A stretch of DNA of 64,000 nucleotides from Pratylenchus scribneri (lineage: Eukaryota; Nematoda; Chromadorea; Rhabditida; Pratylenchidae): assembly GCA_030063045.1 (NCBI GenBank), contig JAQSEB010000029.1, positions 682,001 through 746,000 of the forward strand, written 5' to 3'. Both the position numbers and the translations under genes were made by a program. Shown in pieces: positions 23,844-34,627 of this stretch. Position 1 is the first letter of the stretch; each line of letters opens with the position of its first letter. A model generated the notes under the pieces. The model was not told the origin of the DNA. It was given only the letters and a program-made list of their open reading frames with translations, and ran no database searches.

Positions 23844-25745
23844 ACGCTACGGTGTACCTCCCCCATCTTCTTCCTCATCAGTATTGTCCATTTCTGCCAT
23901 TGGGCGTCATCATCATGCCGACATTGGAATTGCCAGAAGATTTGGCCCATCCATTGAGAATAATGCAAAATTTGCATGGGGAATGATGGAGGCAAATGAG
24001 AAGAAGAATAAATCGGGTTGGCTGGAATCCAAAGTGCATTTACATGCCATCTATATCATTTTATGTGTGGTCATTCTGAATATGGTTGTACTACTTTGCC
24101 TTTTGCATTTCAAATTAATTTGTAATAAATTAAATGAATAAATGTTAAATTATTTATTTAGTGATTGTTCCCTTTGAAAATGGGAACACAAATCAAACAA
24201 AAGCATTGAATTTGTTGGCAAATAAATCGGCAAAAATTGAACAACGCACTAAATTGGCGAAAATGAAGCAAAATCAACAAATGGGATTAATGGAAAATGG
24301 CACCAGGGAACAAAGCAATGATTTGAGTGTAAATTTGGCAAAAATTGTTAGGCCATTTGAGGCAATTATTGATGGGCGAACAATGGAGAAAAGAGGGGAG
24401 GAGTCGAGACAATCCAGGGAGAAACAATCAGTTGAAATTATTGGAATGGAAAATGTGCAACTGGAGGATAATATTTGGGAAATGCCGCTTAAAAAGGTGA
24501 ACAAAATTTCATGAAAAGTGAATCCTTTCAAACTTTCACTAAGATTGAATTGCATCTGAAAAAAGAACAGTTAATTGAGCAAAAGCAGCAACAAAATGGA
24601 ACAAACATTGAAGCAGGTCAGTGTTTTAAATTTTATTTTCCCGCAATTTTCTCCAATTTTAGATTGCTCAAATTGTAATTATTCGCCTCCAATCGCTGCT
24701 GGCCAGCAGCCAATCCAACCTATTCTCACTTTTTATCGAAGTAGGAGCGCAACTTCTTCCTCTCAACAATTTTTGGTCGATTGTCAGAAAGAAGTTTGTG
24801 AGATTTAATAAAAAAAAAAAATAAATAATTTCAGAATAACATAAAAAAATTAAAACTTTTCGGAATGAAACACAAAAATTATTATAACTTTCCATAATGA
24901 GAATTATTTGAAACACAAAAAATCAGAATTATTCCGAAATACAAAAATCAGAATTATTTATTCTGAAACACAAAAAATCAGAATTATTCTGAAATACAAA
25001 AAATCAGTATTATTATTCTGAAACACAAAAAATCAGAATTATTCTGAAATACAAAAAATCAGTATTATTATTCTGAAACACAAAAATCAGAATTATTCTG
25101 AAACACAAAAAATCAGAATTATTCTGAAACACAAAAATCAGAATTATTTATTCTGAAACACAAAAAATCAGAATTATTCTGAAATACAAAAAATCAGTAT
25201 TATTATTCTGAAACACAAAAAATCAGAATTATTCTGAAACACAAAAATCAGAATTATTTATTCTGAAACACAAAAAATCAGAATTATTCTGAAATACAAA
25301 AAATCAGTATTATTATTCTGAAACACAAAAATCAGAATTATTCTGAAACACAAAAATCAGAATTATTCTGAAACACAAAAAATCAGAATTATTCTGAAAC
25401 ACAAAAATCAGAATTATTTATTCTGAAACACAAAAAATCAGAATTATTCTGAAATACAAAAAATCAGTATTATTATTCTGAAACACAAAAAATCAGAATT
25501 ATTTATTCTGAAACACAAAAATCAGAATTATTCTGAAACACAAAAAATCAGAATTATTTATTCCGAAATACAAAAAAGTCAGAATTATTCTGAAACACAA
25601 AAATTACAACTTTACTAAGAGAAACACAATTAAGGAAGACTCCCAAGGACGAGAAAAATGCATTCAATGGGGAAAGGCCGGATTCTGTGAAAGTCATCTG
25701 GCAACAAAATGGCTTTTTTGTCGAAAACATTGCCTTTGTCCATGA
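23844..25745 (+). CDS. Membrane protein with C-terminal ShK-like domain (5' unresolved)
   Basis: Five exons in phase: 23844-24121, 24162-24496, 24544-24616, 24663-24793, 25635-25745, stop TGA at 25743. The first exon gives a Ser/His-rich cytoplasmic-like part (PPPSSSSSV, GRHHHADIGIARRFGPS), then one membrane helix (AIYIILCVVILNMVVLLCLL). A long polar, Lys/Gln-rich stretch follows, and the last two exons form a cysteine module, C(12)C-IQW-G..GFC...C-RKH-C-L-C-P, matching the ShKT pattern (C...C..W...G.C...C...C..C). ShKT domains in nematodes occur in secreted or surface proteins, often beside enzymes; no enzyme domain is seen here. Topology (type II, ShK outside) is inference. The exon at 23844 needs a phase-2 donor upstream, which I could not find. 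Confidence 0.65.
24895..25612. repeat. 26-bp minisatellite, second locus
   Basis: Same unit as at 770-1540 (CAGAATTATTCTGAAACACA with A-rich spacer), about 27 copies, including a higher-order alternation of ATTTATTCTG and TATTATTCTG variants. It fills the intron that separates the first ShK cysteine from the rest. Confidence 0.93.
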
Positions 25746-28266
25746 CACTAAATGAATGAGGAAAATGTAAAAGGAATATTCACATATTTATTCATATTTT
25801 ATTGTTATCCATATTTCCACCGTTCCGGACTGATTCACACACAAATTTCAACACATAAAATTTTGATTTATTTGTTACTGGCAGCTATAATCATTGCGCA
25901 TCCAAAATGGAAAGGGACAAGGACAATGGAGGAATTGGGATTTGGAATTTTATGAAGGGGCAACCGGCCATATCCGTTCGAATCCCACTATCCTCTTTCC
26001 CTCATTCACAGTCAATCCCTTCCGTTGACCTCACTTTTGATGATTGCCGGTGGGCATTCAAATTTGGAATTGAGTGAATTCTGAATTGGAATATGGATAT
26101 GGACCACCCACATCCCATTCCATCATTATTGCATTATTCCATCTGTTGAAAATTTTAGTTGGAATTTATTCACATAATTTACATTCAAAAGAAAAATTCT
26201 ATTTCCAAAAGCCTTTTTAAACAAAATTAATTGTATAATTTCCAAATTAGCCAGACTAAAATCCAAAATGAGCATTTGTTCCTCAATTTCATGAATTTTT
26301 CTGGGAACTTTTGGAGTGGATCACATCACAATCCCTGCCACTTCCTTCGCCATATTGGCCGATCCCATCTCCCATCATTTTCTCCTTATTCATTTTCGAG
26401 TTCAAACATTCCGCGCACCTCTCAACGGGGCACAGGCACTTCTCGGGAATTTTGGGCAAGTGGAAAATGATGGGAAGGGGCACGCAGAAAGGGGGATGTG
26501 TTGCCAAATAGGTGAGCATGCAAATATTGAGTTTATATTTGATTGAATTGGTCCATCCAATTCAAAGTAAATTCCTCATTTCCATCTCTGACTCATTCAA
26601 ATTTTAGCTCATTTTAATCCATTCATTCAATGAAATAAAAAATTCACTAAACGGGCCAAAAATTAACATATTCACCCGAATTCTTATTGAATTGAATGAA
26701 TGCGGTCAGAATATGGACCAGTCCATCCCTTGCCCTTTTTCTTTATTGTGAATGAATTTTTTTTTTGGGTGGACAAAGAGGGAAAATGGCGCAAACAAAA
26801 AAAAAAGTTGCGCATGCAAATTTGGCGACAAAGCACAAAAGTGAATTATGCCCGCTGCGCAACAATGTTGCAAAAAATGAAAGGCAAATAAACGACGCAT
26901 ATTTTGGCTCAATCCAATCAAAATGGGCCATTTTCCTTTGCACATTTTACACATTTTCACGCCAAAATTGTCTCCAAAAATGCTCAATCCAATTGTCTGT
27001 AAATCCCTAGAAAATCCAACAATTTGACCTTGTCCTTTGCTTCAAACAATTTCCCTTTTTACCGCAAATCTTTTCTTTCGGCCCCGCTCTCTAATTTCTT
27101 CCTCCGTTAATTCCCGACAATTTACCTAATCCCCTCAAAAATGTGCTCCTTCCCTCCTTTTTTGGCTAAAATCAAATATATTGAACCATTTATAACATTT
27201 TTAATTTACATATTTTTCCTCATCATTCCCATTTCAAAATCCATTCAAATCCAAAACATTTTCCACTCCATTTTATGCTCCTGGATTCCCCCTTCGTTCG
27301 ATGTGATGACCTTGAGACCATTTTCACGCCATTCTTCCCCCTCCCTCCCTTTCCATCCTTAAAATAAGGTTTTCCAGGTTTACATGCATTTATTTGTTTA
27401 GCCAGTTAATTAAAAGGAAAGCAAAATGGGGAAAATGTGATGTAAGATGATTAGCAAATCAGAGAGCCAAATGAAGGAATGGGGAATGGATGGAAGGGTG
27501 TTCGTCCGCAACTAATTCGCATTATTCAATTTTATCCCCTTAAATCCAGAATGAACTGCGTTCACACCTTTTTGCCATTATGGGTCCGAATTTTTAGGAT
27601 TTTAAATTATTCTTGCATGAAATTTGGTATGAAAAGCATATAAAAAGGAAAATTTTAAACATTTTTAAACAATTTTTTGTATTTTTTTAACTTTTTTATA
27701 TTTTGGAAAATATTTTATATAAAGGCACATCTAATTCACATTATTCATTTTTTTATTCGAACTTATTGTCATTGTTATTTGATCCGAATTTTTAGAATTT
27801 TAAATTATTGTTAATCTGTTTGATATTTTAGTGTGAAAACATTTAAAAAAGAAATTTTTAAATACTTTTTAAACTGTTTTTGTATTTTTAAAAAGGGTTT
27901 TTAATCACTATTTGCTTGAGGAAAAAACTATTGTTTAATTTGCATTTTTCCATCATATCTGGGTCTAATTATTATCCTTTTTTTCGAAACAAATATCTTT
28001 CCTCCTCATTTTTTCCCACCACAAATGTCAGCCAATTTTCTATCAACTTTTCGCCCACCGGGGGAGTCAATCGCCACATTCAATTTCGCACTTCCTCTAA
28101 AACATTTTGCCGCCCAAATCATTAGTTTTCTCCAATCCCTGTCAGCCACTAAATCCATACATTGGCCACATGTTTTGGACTTGTTAAAAAATAATTTTTA
28201 TTGTTGCAATAAAAACATGATCCCCCATTTTCGATACCAATTAACCCCCCGCCAGGCATCATTTCC
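25746..28266. other. Intergenic, nothing recognised
   Basis: About 2.5 kb. Several short frames exist on both strands (for example around 26290-26545), but none has a domain, a splice partner or consistent codon use. Contains a C/T-rich stretch near 27030-27360 upstream of the fusogen gene. Confidence 0.4.
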
Positions 28267-28276
28267 AATTTTATAG
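28265..28276 (+). promoter_or_regulatory. Probable spliced-leader acceptor before the fusogen gene
   Basis: Sequence CCAATTTTATAG followed by six bases and the ATG at 28283. No upstream exon is apparent, so this reads as a trans-splice site; it supports the chosen start. Confidence 0.55.
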
Positions 28277-28282
28277 CAAAAA

Positions 28283-31200
28283 ATGGAATTTTCGGTTTAT
28301 TTCCTCCCCCTCATTTTCTTATTCTCCATTAATATTTTGAACGTTGCCATTGCTCTGCCAAAATTTGCCAACAAAAATCGACGGCCTTCTTCTCTACCAT
28401 CTCCAGAATTACCCCAATGCACGGATAATTTTGTGCTCAGTTCCGAGGTTCAAATTATGGAGAGGCCATTGAAGAATGGGTCATCGAATGGCATGGAAGG
28501 CAATGAATTTTTGAACCCGCCAAACGAATGAATATAACTGCCCATCTTCAATTAGCCACAATCGCACTGGGCGAAACATTTTGCATGCTGATTACGGTAA
28601 ATCAAGACATCATTTATTACATTAAAATGAACGATTAGGCTAATAAAACATTGGATGGAGAAGAGGATAATAGCAGCGAAGATGGACAAAAACTTCTTTC
28701 GGAATTTGGCCTACAACAAAATTCGAATCGACTCTCAATGTTGCATACAATTGAATACGGTTAGACCAACAAATTTAAATCATTTTTTATGTATAATTTA
28801 GTCCGTCTTGAATTGCATCATTCCATAACTGGCACATATAAATTTGCAATTCCCTCCATTTCGGCCCGGTGTAAATGTGATTGTGCAGGCGGCGAAACAA
28901 TTTGCAACATTGAAAAATACCAATATAGGTAAATAAATGGGAAATGCTGTGAATATTAATAGACAATTATTTATAGGAATTGTTCGGCCAATGGCGGTGC
29001 CCCACTTTGTTATAGAACTCATCGAAGTGGGCAGCCGAATTCGGGGTGTTTAACATCGGCAAAAGCGGACATTTGTTGTCAGGTGGGTGGAATTTGATTT
29101 TTGATATTATTACAAAAGTGCAAAAATTAGCAAACTAAATTATTAAAAAAATTTATAAATGATTTTGCCAATGGGCAAATTACCATTGTTAGACAAATTT
29201 TGTATTCAATGATAGAAATTTTTAAGGAAAGTAACGCATTTAGGAAAAAAAATTTTACGAAAAGAAAGAAATTTAGATAAAAATAAAAAACATCTTCTGG
29301 AATGAAATAAAAAAATTACAACTTTCCATAATGAATACACTTCCAAAAATTATAATTTCCTCCTAACAGTTGTAATTGTAATTGTGTTTTCGCCCATCTA
29401 AGTTGTAATTGTGTTTTCGCCCATCTAAGTTGTAATTGTGTTTTCGCCCATCTAAGTTGTAATTGTGTTTTCGCCCATCTAAGTTGTAATTGTGTTTTCG
29501 CCCATCTAAGTTGTAATTGTGTTTTCGCCCATCTAAGTTGTAATTGTGTTTTCGCCCATCTAAGTTGTAATTGTGTTTTCCCCAAGCTAAATTGTAATTG
29601 TGTTTTCCCCAACTTTCCCCAAGCTAAATTGTAATTGTGTTTTCCCCAAAGTAAATTGTAATTGTGTTTTCCCCAACTAAATTGTAATTGTGTTTTCCCC
29701 AAGCTAAATTGTAATTGTGTTTTCCCAAAAGTAAATTGTAATTGTGTTTTCCCCAAGCTAAATTGTAATTATGTTTTCCCCAACTAAATTGTAATTGTGT
29801 TTTCCCCAAGCTAAATTGTAATTGTATTTTCCCCAAAGTAAATTGTAATTGTGTTTTCCCCAAGCTAAATTGTAATTGTGTTTTCCCCAACTAAATTGTA
29901 ATTGTGTTTTCCCCAAGCTAAATTGTAATTGTGTTTACCCCAAAGTAAATTGTAATTGTGTTTTCGCCCATCTAAATTGTAATTGTGTTTTCGCCCTTCT
30001 AAATTGTAATTGTGTTTTCCCCAACTAAATTGTAATTGTGTTTTCCCCAAGCTAAATTGTAATTGTGTTTTCGCCCATCTAAATTGTAATTGTGTTTCCT
30101 CAACTAAATTGTAGTTGTGTTTTCGCCCATCTAAATTGTAATTGTGTTTTCGCCCTTCTAAATTGTAATTGTGTTTTCCCCAACTAAATTGTAATTGTGT
30201 TTTCCCCAAGCTAAATTGTAATTGTGTTTTCGCCCATCTAAATTGTAATTGTGTTTCCTCAACTAAATTGTAGTTGTGTTTTCGCCCATCTAAATTGTAA
30301 TTGTGTTTTCGCCCTTCTAAATTGTATTTGTGTTTTCCCCAAGCTAAATTGTAATTGTATTTTCCCCAAAGTAAATTGTAATTGTGTTTTCCCCAAGCTA
30401 AATTGTAATTGTATTTTCCCCAAAGTAAATTGTAATTGTGTTTTCCCCAAGCTAAATTGTAATTGTGTTTTCCCCAACTAAATTGTAATTGTGTTTTCCC
30501 CAAGCTAAATTGTAATTGTGTTTACCCCAAAGTAAATTGTAATTGTGTTTTCGCCCATCTAAATTGTAATTGTGTTTTCGCCCTTCTAAATTGTAATTGT
30601 GTTTTCCCCAAACTAAATTATTGTGTTTTCCCCAAGCTAAATTGTATTTGTGTTTTCCCCAAGCAAATTGTAATTGTAATTGTGTTTTCCCCAAGCTAAA
30701 TTGTAATTGTGTTTTCCCCTACTAAATTGTAATTGTGTTTCTTTTTCTCCCAAAATCTAAGTTGTAAATGTGTTTTACCAAACATTCTAATTTGTAATTG
30801 TAATTGTGATTGTGATCTCTCCAAACCTATTTGGAAAATTACAATTTTTCTGAATGAAACTAAAATCTTTCCGGAAAATTTCCGCCAAAAATTTTTTTAC
30901 CTTTCCAAAAAATTATCATATTCCTAATTCCTAGTCTCTCATTTAATCAGCCAATTGCCATTATCCTTTTCTCTCATTTATTCTATTTCGCTTTCTTTAT
31001 TCAAAATTTGCTTTTCTTTTAGTCATTTTTTGTTACTATTTTGACATTTTTGAGAAAAACAGGGAATTTGAAATTTTTAAAAACCAAAAAAAAAACATGG
31101 GAATTTATCAATATCAATTTATCAATGAAATGCTTAAAACAGGTGGAAATCAGCCCGCATCGTGATTGGACATTCCAGGCGATTCGCCTAAAGCAGCCAA

Positions 31201-33904
31201 GTACTGTGCTCATTCTTCGCTATCGAATATTCGAAAGAGGCCAAATTAGCAGTAGCCAATGGGCAAATAGCCTGGATGAGACGGTGGCAATTCCTCTGAA
31301 TAAAGGAAGTACAAAAATTGAGTTGAATGCCGGTGGTGGAGTAGGGCATGAAGAGGAGGAGGACAAAGGGTCGGAGGAAAGGAGTCGGCATCGAATTGAG
31401 ATTAGTGCAGGTAAGTCTGATTAAAATGAACGAATTATGGTATTTTTTTGAAGCCGGCGGCCGTCCTCATCGCCAAATGGAGCCTGGAATGTATTTTTAC
31501 CAAATATTCGGCGATGGTGACCAAAAACAACATTCACCGGCATTTGCCGAATTGAGGGATGGCATTGCGTTGAATGCGCCCGGTGAAAGTAGTTTAGAGA
31601 AGTTGGGCTGGTTGCGTTGGGAGAAAGGAATGGGCTGGACGGTGCGCAAAGGGCTGGAGAAAATCACTTCAGCGCAGGTAAAAATAAAATTAGAGAGCGT
31701 TCCAATTTTGTGTAGGGCAAGTTGGTCCTAATAAGTCATCCATCAGCCGAAGCAATTTTGATAATTTTTATATCAAAAAGAGCATATTTTAGGCTATAAA
31801 ATAATATAAATTTTATTTAAATTGGTTCAGTATTTTTGGAATTATGTCCAAAATGCCATTAATAATTTTTAATATGGATCTGGAGAAATTTTTATTGGTT
31901 TTTTGGCCATAACTCAAACAATTTGACACAATATAAATAAAATTAATATCATTTAATAGCCAAGATCTGCTTTTTAATTAGATTAAAAAATTACAAAAAT
32001 TGATTCAGTCCTTGCAGAGCTATTATTAACGGCGTCAATTTTGCCTTCCCATCATCAAGTTGTAGCATACCCAAATAATTACTGATAAAATAAAAAAGGA
32101 AAAATACCATTTTTAGCACGTTGTTGTGGAGGATTGCAAGGGTCAACGATACAGGACAACATTCAATGCGGAACAATTTGTGCTGAAGAATGGAGGAGGA
32201 GGCGAATCGCAGGCCGAAGAAATGGCAAATTTTGATTTGGGCAATCCGGTCAAGGCTGAACCTTGGGTTGGGGCAGTGCGCATTGGTGAACGTGAAGTTG
32301 TTTTGGAGCATTCCGAAGGGGTGCCATTGGTGGTGAGAACGAATGGGAATGGGAAAAGCCAATAATTTGTGCAATTCAAGTTGACCATAAGAACGGAGTC
32401 AAGGCCCAAAATTGTGCGCCATAGTTCACATTTGAGCAATTTTACGGGCACAATTCTGCTCGACAAACAATCAAATCGATTCCTCAATTTGACTTTTTAT
32501 GTAAAAATTTTGGTTTAAAATTGAAAATTGAGGAAAATTTAGAATGCGCGAGGCACATTAATTGGCCAAATATTTTCAAGTGGTGATTCACTTTCGGTCA
32601 TGGAAAGTATTTTCAGGTAAAAAATTGGACGGAAAATATTAATTAATTTTATATTATTGAAAAGCATTGACATTGGAAAATTCACTGTGGAAAAATTCCA
32701 ACGGATTGTGGCAACTTCGGTGGTGCAATCACCAAAATTGGTAAAATTTTGTCAATTTTCTATTTCATTTTCCTATTCCAATTTGTTGGTCTGCTTTTAT
32801 CCAATTGGCGATATGGAAGGGCGAATTTGCCAACGATTAGATTTTGTTGATGAACCATTACAGGTTGCAAAATAGACAAAAATTCACATTTTAAATTAAT
32901 TAAGGAAAAACATTTTGCTGATCAATGGCAACAGGGACAGGTGAGAAGGGAATAGCAAAATTGTCCATAAATTCGAAATTCCCATTTGCCTACCATTTTT
33001 AGTCAGAATGTCATGGATGCAATGAAAGAGGAGGTAAGAAGTGGCCTCAGGGCATGAAATAGGGTGGTTGTGTACTGCTTGAAAAGTTTCTTTTGTTTTT
33101 GGCCCATAATTCGACGGGGCCTTGGCCAATTTAGGAAGGCTGTATATCTTTTGATAGCCCTAAGTTTCCTCTACAAAAAGCCATTATTATTGGTTTTGGA
33201 TTACAAAATAAGTTTAAGAAAAATACGCCTTTCCCCGAAGGTCATTCATTCTCATAATCGCAAGGTAGACAGACATCAAATTTTTAAAGGTGAATTGTTT
33301 GTTAAGTTTAAGCCCACTTGTTAATGTAAAGAGAGGAACTTTCACTCGATATATTGGGAAAATTTTTTAGTAAAATCTTCTCTAGAAATCCTAGAGAGCA
33401 GCCTTAAACCTAGCCCTAATCTATGACTTAATTCTAAAAATGGGCTGCAAAACTAAGATTCCACCCTTTATTTTTTTAAATTGTAGACTTAAACTAAATA
33501 AATTCCGATAAATTTTAAAATATTTAATAATAAAGCCAGAATTGTAGTGAAAATTAAACCTTTCCGAATGGTTTTTAATTTTCCTAAATTGACAATTGTT
33601 TCCATTCTGGGCCAAAAATCTTAGGACACAATCAACGGTACTCAATCATATACTATACCCTTTCAGAGGGAAAAATCACATTAAAATTCACTCGCATAAA
33701 ATTTCAGTGGATTCATTTTTGGCCAGTCTCGATCCACGCCAATGGCTCGATGGCCTGAATACGCCTGCCGAATTTTTCACGTGCATTCTTGAAGTGGTTC
33801 TTTGCATTGGCCTTTGTTTGCTTTGCATTTTCCTCCTCACCAAATGCGTTATTCCCCTATGCCGATGTGTTTGTTTCGTTACAAAACCGGCCAAAAAGAA
33901 ATGA
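28283..33904 (+). CDS. aff-1: EFF-1/AFF-1 family cell-cell fusogen
   Basis: Type I membrane glycoprotein that fuses somatic cells in nematodes; the family has a fold like class II viral fusion proteins but is a cellular gene. Exons in phase: 28283-28499, 28556-28596, 28639-28759, 28802-28928, 28977-29082, 31143-31410, 31454-31677, 32117-32332, 32381-32500, 32543-32616, 32665-32863, 32905-32940, 33003-33033, 33708-33904; 658 residues. Signal peptide at 1-25. Family marks seen: CKCDCAGGETICNIEKYQ, YRNC, ADICCQVEISPHRDW, AIRLKQP, MEPGMYFY, LEKLGWLRW, CKGQRYRTTF, EQFVLK, SNFTGTILLD. The last exon has SLDPRQWLDGLN, a membrane helix (CIGLCLLCIFLLTK) and a short basic tail KPAKKK. It resembles AFF-1 more than EFF-1 from memory; the split is not settled. 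The first intron seems to be GC-AG. Intron 5 is swollen by a 1.4-kb minisatellite. Confidence 0.9.
29365..30760. repeat. 27-bp minisatellite in the fusogen intron
   Basis: About 50 units of 25-28 bp built on AAATTGTAATTGTGTTTTC with variable ends: CCCCAAGCT, CCCCAACT, CCCCAAAGT, GCCCATCT and GCCCTTCT. The variants are ordered in longer repeated blocks (for example 29940-30130 resembles 30120-30310). Because 27 is a multiple of three, both strands show long open frames (GKTQLQFSL repeated on the minus strand); these are artefacts of the repeat. Confidence 0.95.
31765..31990. repeat. Foldback element family 1, copy 5
   Basis: Left AAAAAGAGCATATTTTAGGC, right AATAGCCAAGATCTGCTTTT, inverted; decayed. 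Fusogen intron 31678-32116. Confidence 0.65.
33055..33610. repeat. Foldback element family 2, copy 6
   Basis: Shares TGTACTGCTTGAAAAG, GGCTGTATATCTTTTGATAG and AGTTTCCTCTACAAAAAGCC with the other copies. Fusogen intron 33034-33707. Confidence 0.6.
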
Positions 33905-33989
33905 TCCCCTTTTAAATCTTTTAATTCTGAAGCAACCTAACTTGTCGCCGTTTATAATAACTCATCAAGGGCTGAACCAATTTTGATGA

Positions 33990-34222
33990 TTTTGGTGTCA
34001 AATCAAAGAGCAGACTTTTGGCTATCAAATGATATTAATTTTATTTAAATTGATTCAGATTTGATGAAATTGTGCCCAGAAAATCGTTAAAATGACTTTT
34101 TTATGAAGGATTAACGAAATTTTTAGTGGTTTTTTTGGGCAAACTTTTATATTTTTGAATAAATTTAAAAAAAAAAATTAATTTAATTGGGTAGCCAAAA
34201 GTCTGCTCTTTAATTTGAAATA
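33990..34222. repeat. Foldback element family 1, copy 6
   Basis: The best preserved copy: left CAAAGAGCAGACTTTTGGCT, right AGCCAAAAGTCTGCTCTTTA. Lies between the convergent fusogen and RPA49 genes. Confidence 0.85.
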
Positions 34223-34238
34223 AAATTAATTACCAAAA

Positions 34239-34330
34239 AATTTAAAAAAAAAAATATTTTCTGTTACCGGGAATCGAACCATCGACCTCAATCCTATAAA
34301 TCAAGAACTATGCCACTCTGTTAAGCGTGA
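34239..34330 (-). repeat. tRNA-like fragment with B-box, copy 1
   Basis: On the minus strand, GAGGTCGATGGTTCGATTCC (B-box at 34280-34270) then CGGTAACAG and a T-run. No clean cloverleaf, so not an intact tRNA. Confidence 0.6.
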
Positions 34331-34627
34331 CGTTTAACCAGGCTAATGAATAATTATAAAAGGCCACAAATTGGGGTGTTCCTTGATTATTAAGCCATTC
34401 TTTGCCAGATCAAAATATCTATTCTCCTTACTATTTTTTGTGATAATTTGCCTATTTCACGCCTATTCAATTCAAAGCATTTTATTATTCATATTGTAAT
34501 AAAACGGGTCCTATTTTTGATTTATTCAAATTCATTTATAAATAATTTTTATTTCAAAATTTGTTTTAAATTTGATAAAAGAATCAACAAATAAATAAAT
34601 TATTTGAAACCAAGTGTCCGTATTCTT

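Noticed and set aside
24895..25612. CRISPR-like look of regularly spaced short repeats
   Set aside because: Units are head-to-tail without unique spacers, in a eukaryotic intron; an ordinary minisatellite. The same holds for the other arrays.
26289..26546. Coding exon on either strand
   Set aside because: Overlapping open frames in several frames, no domain, no matching splice partners.
29316..30694. Long open frames on both strands with repeated GKTQLQFSL and NCNCVFPKL peptides
   Set aside because: They arise because the 27-bp minisatellite unit is a multiple of three. The array lies in an intron of the fusogen gene and has no start or splice context.
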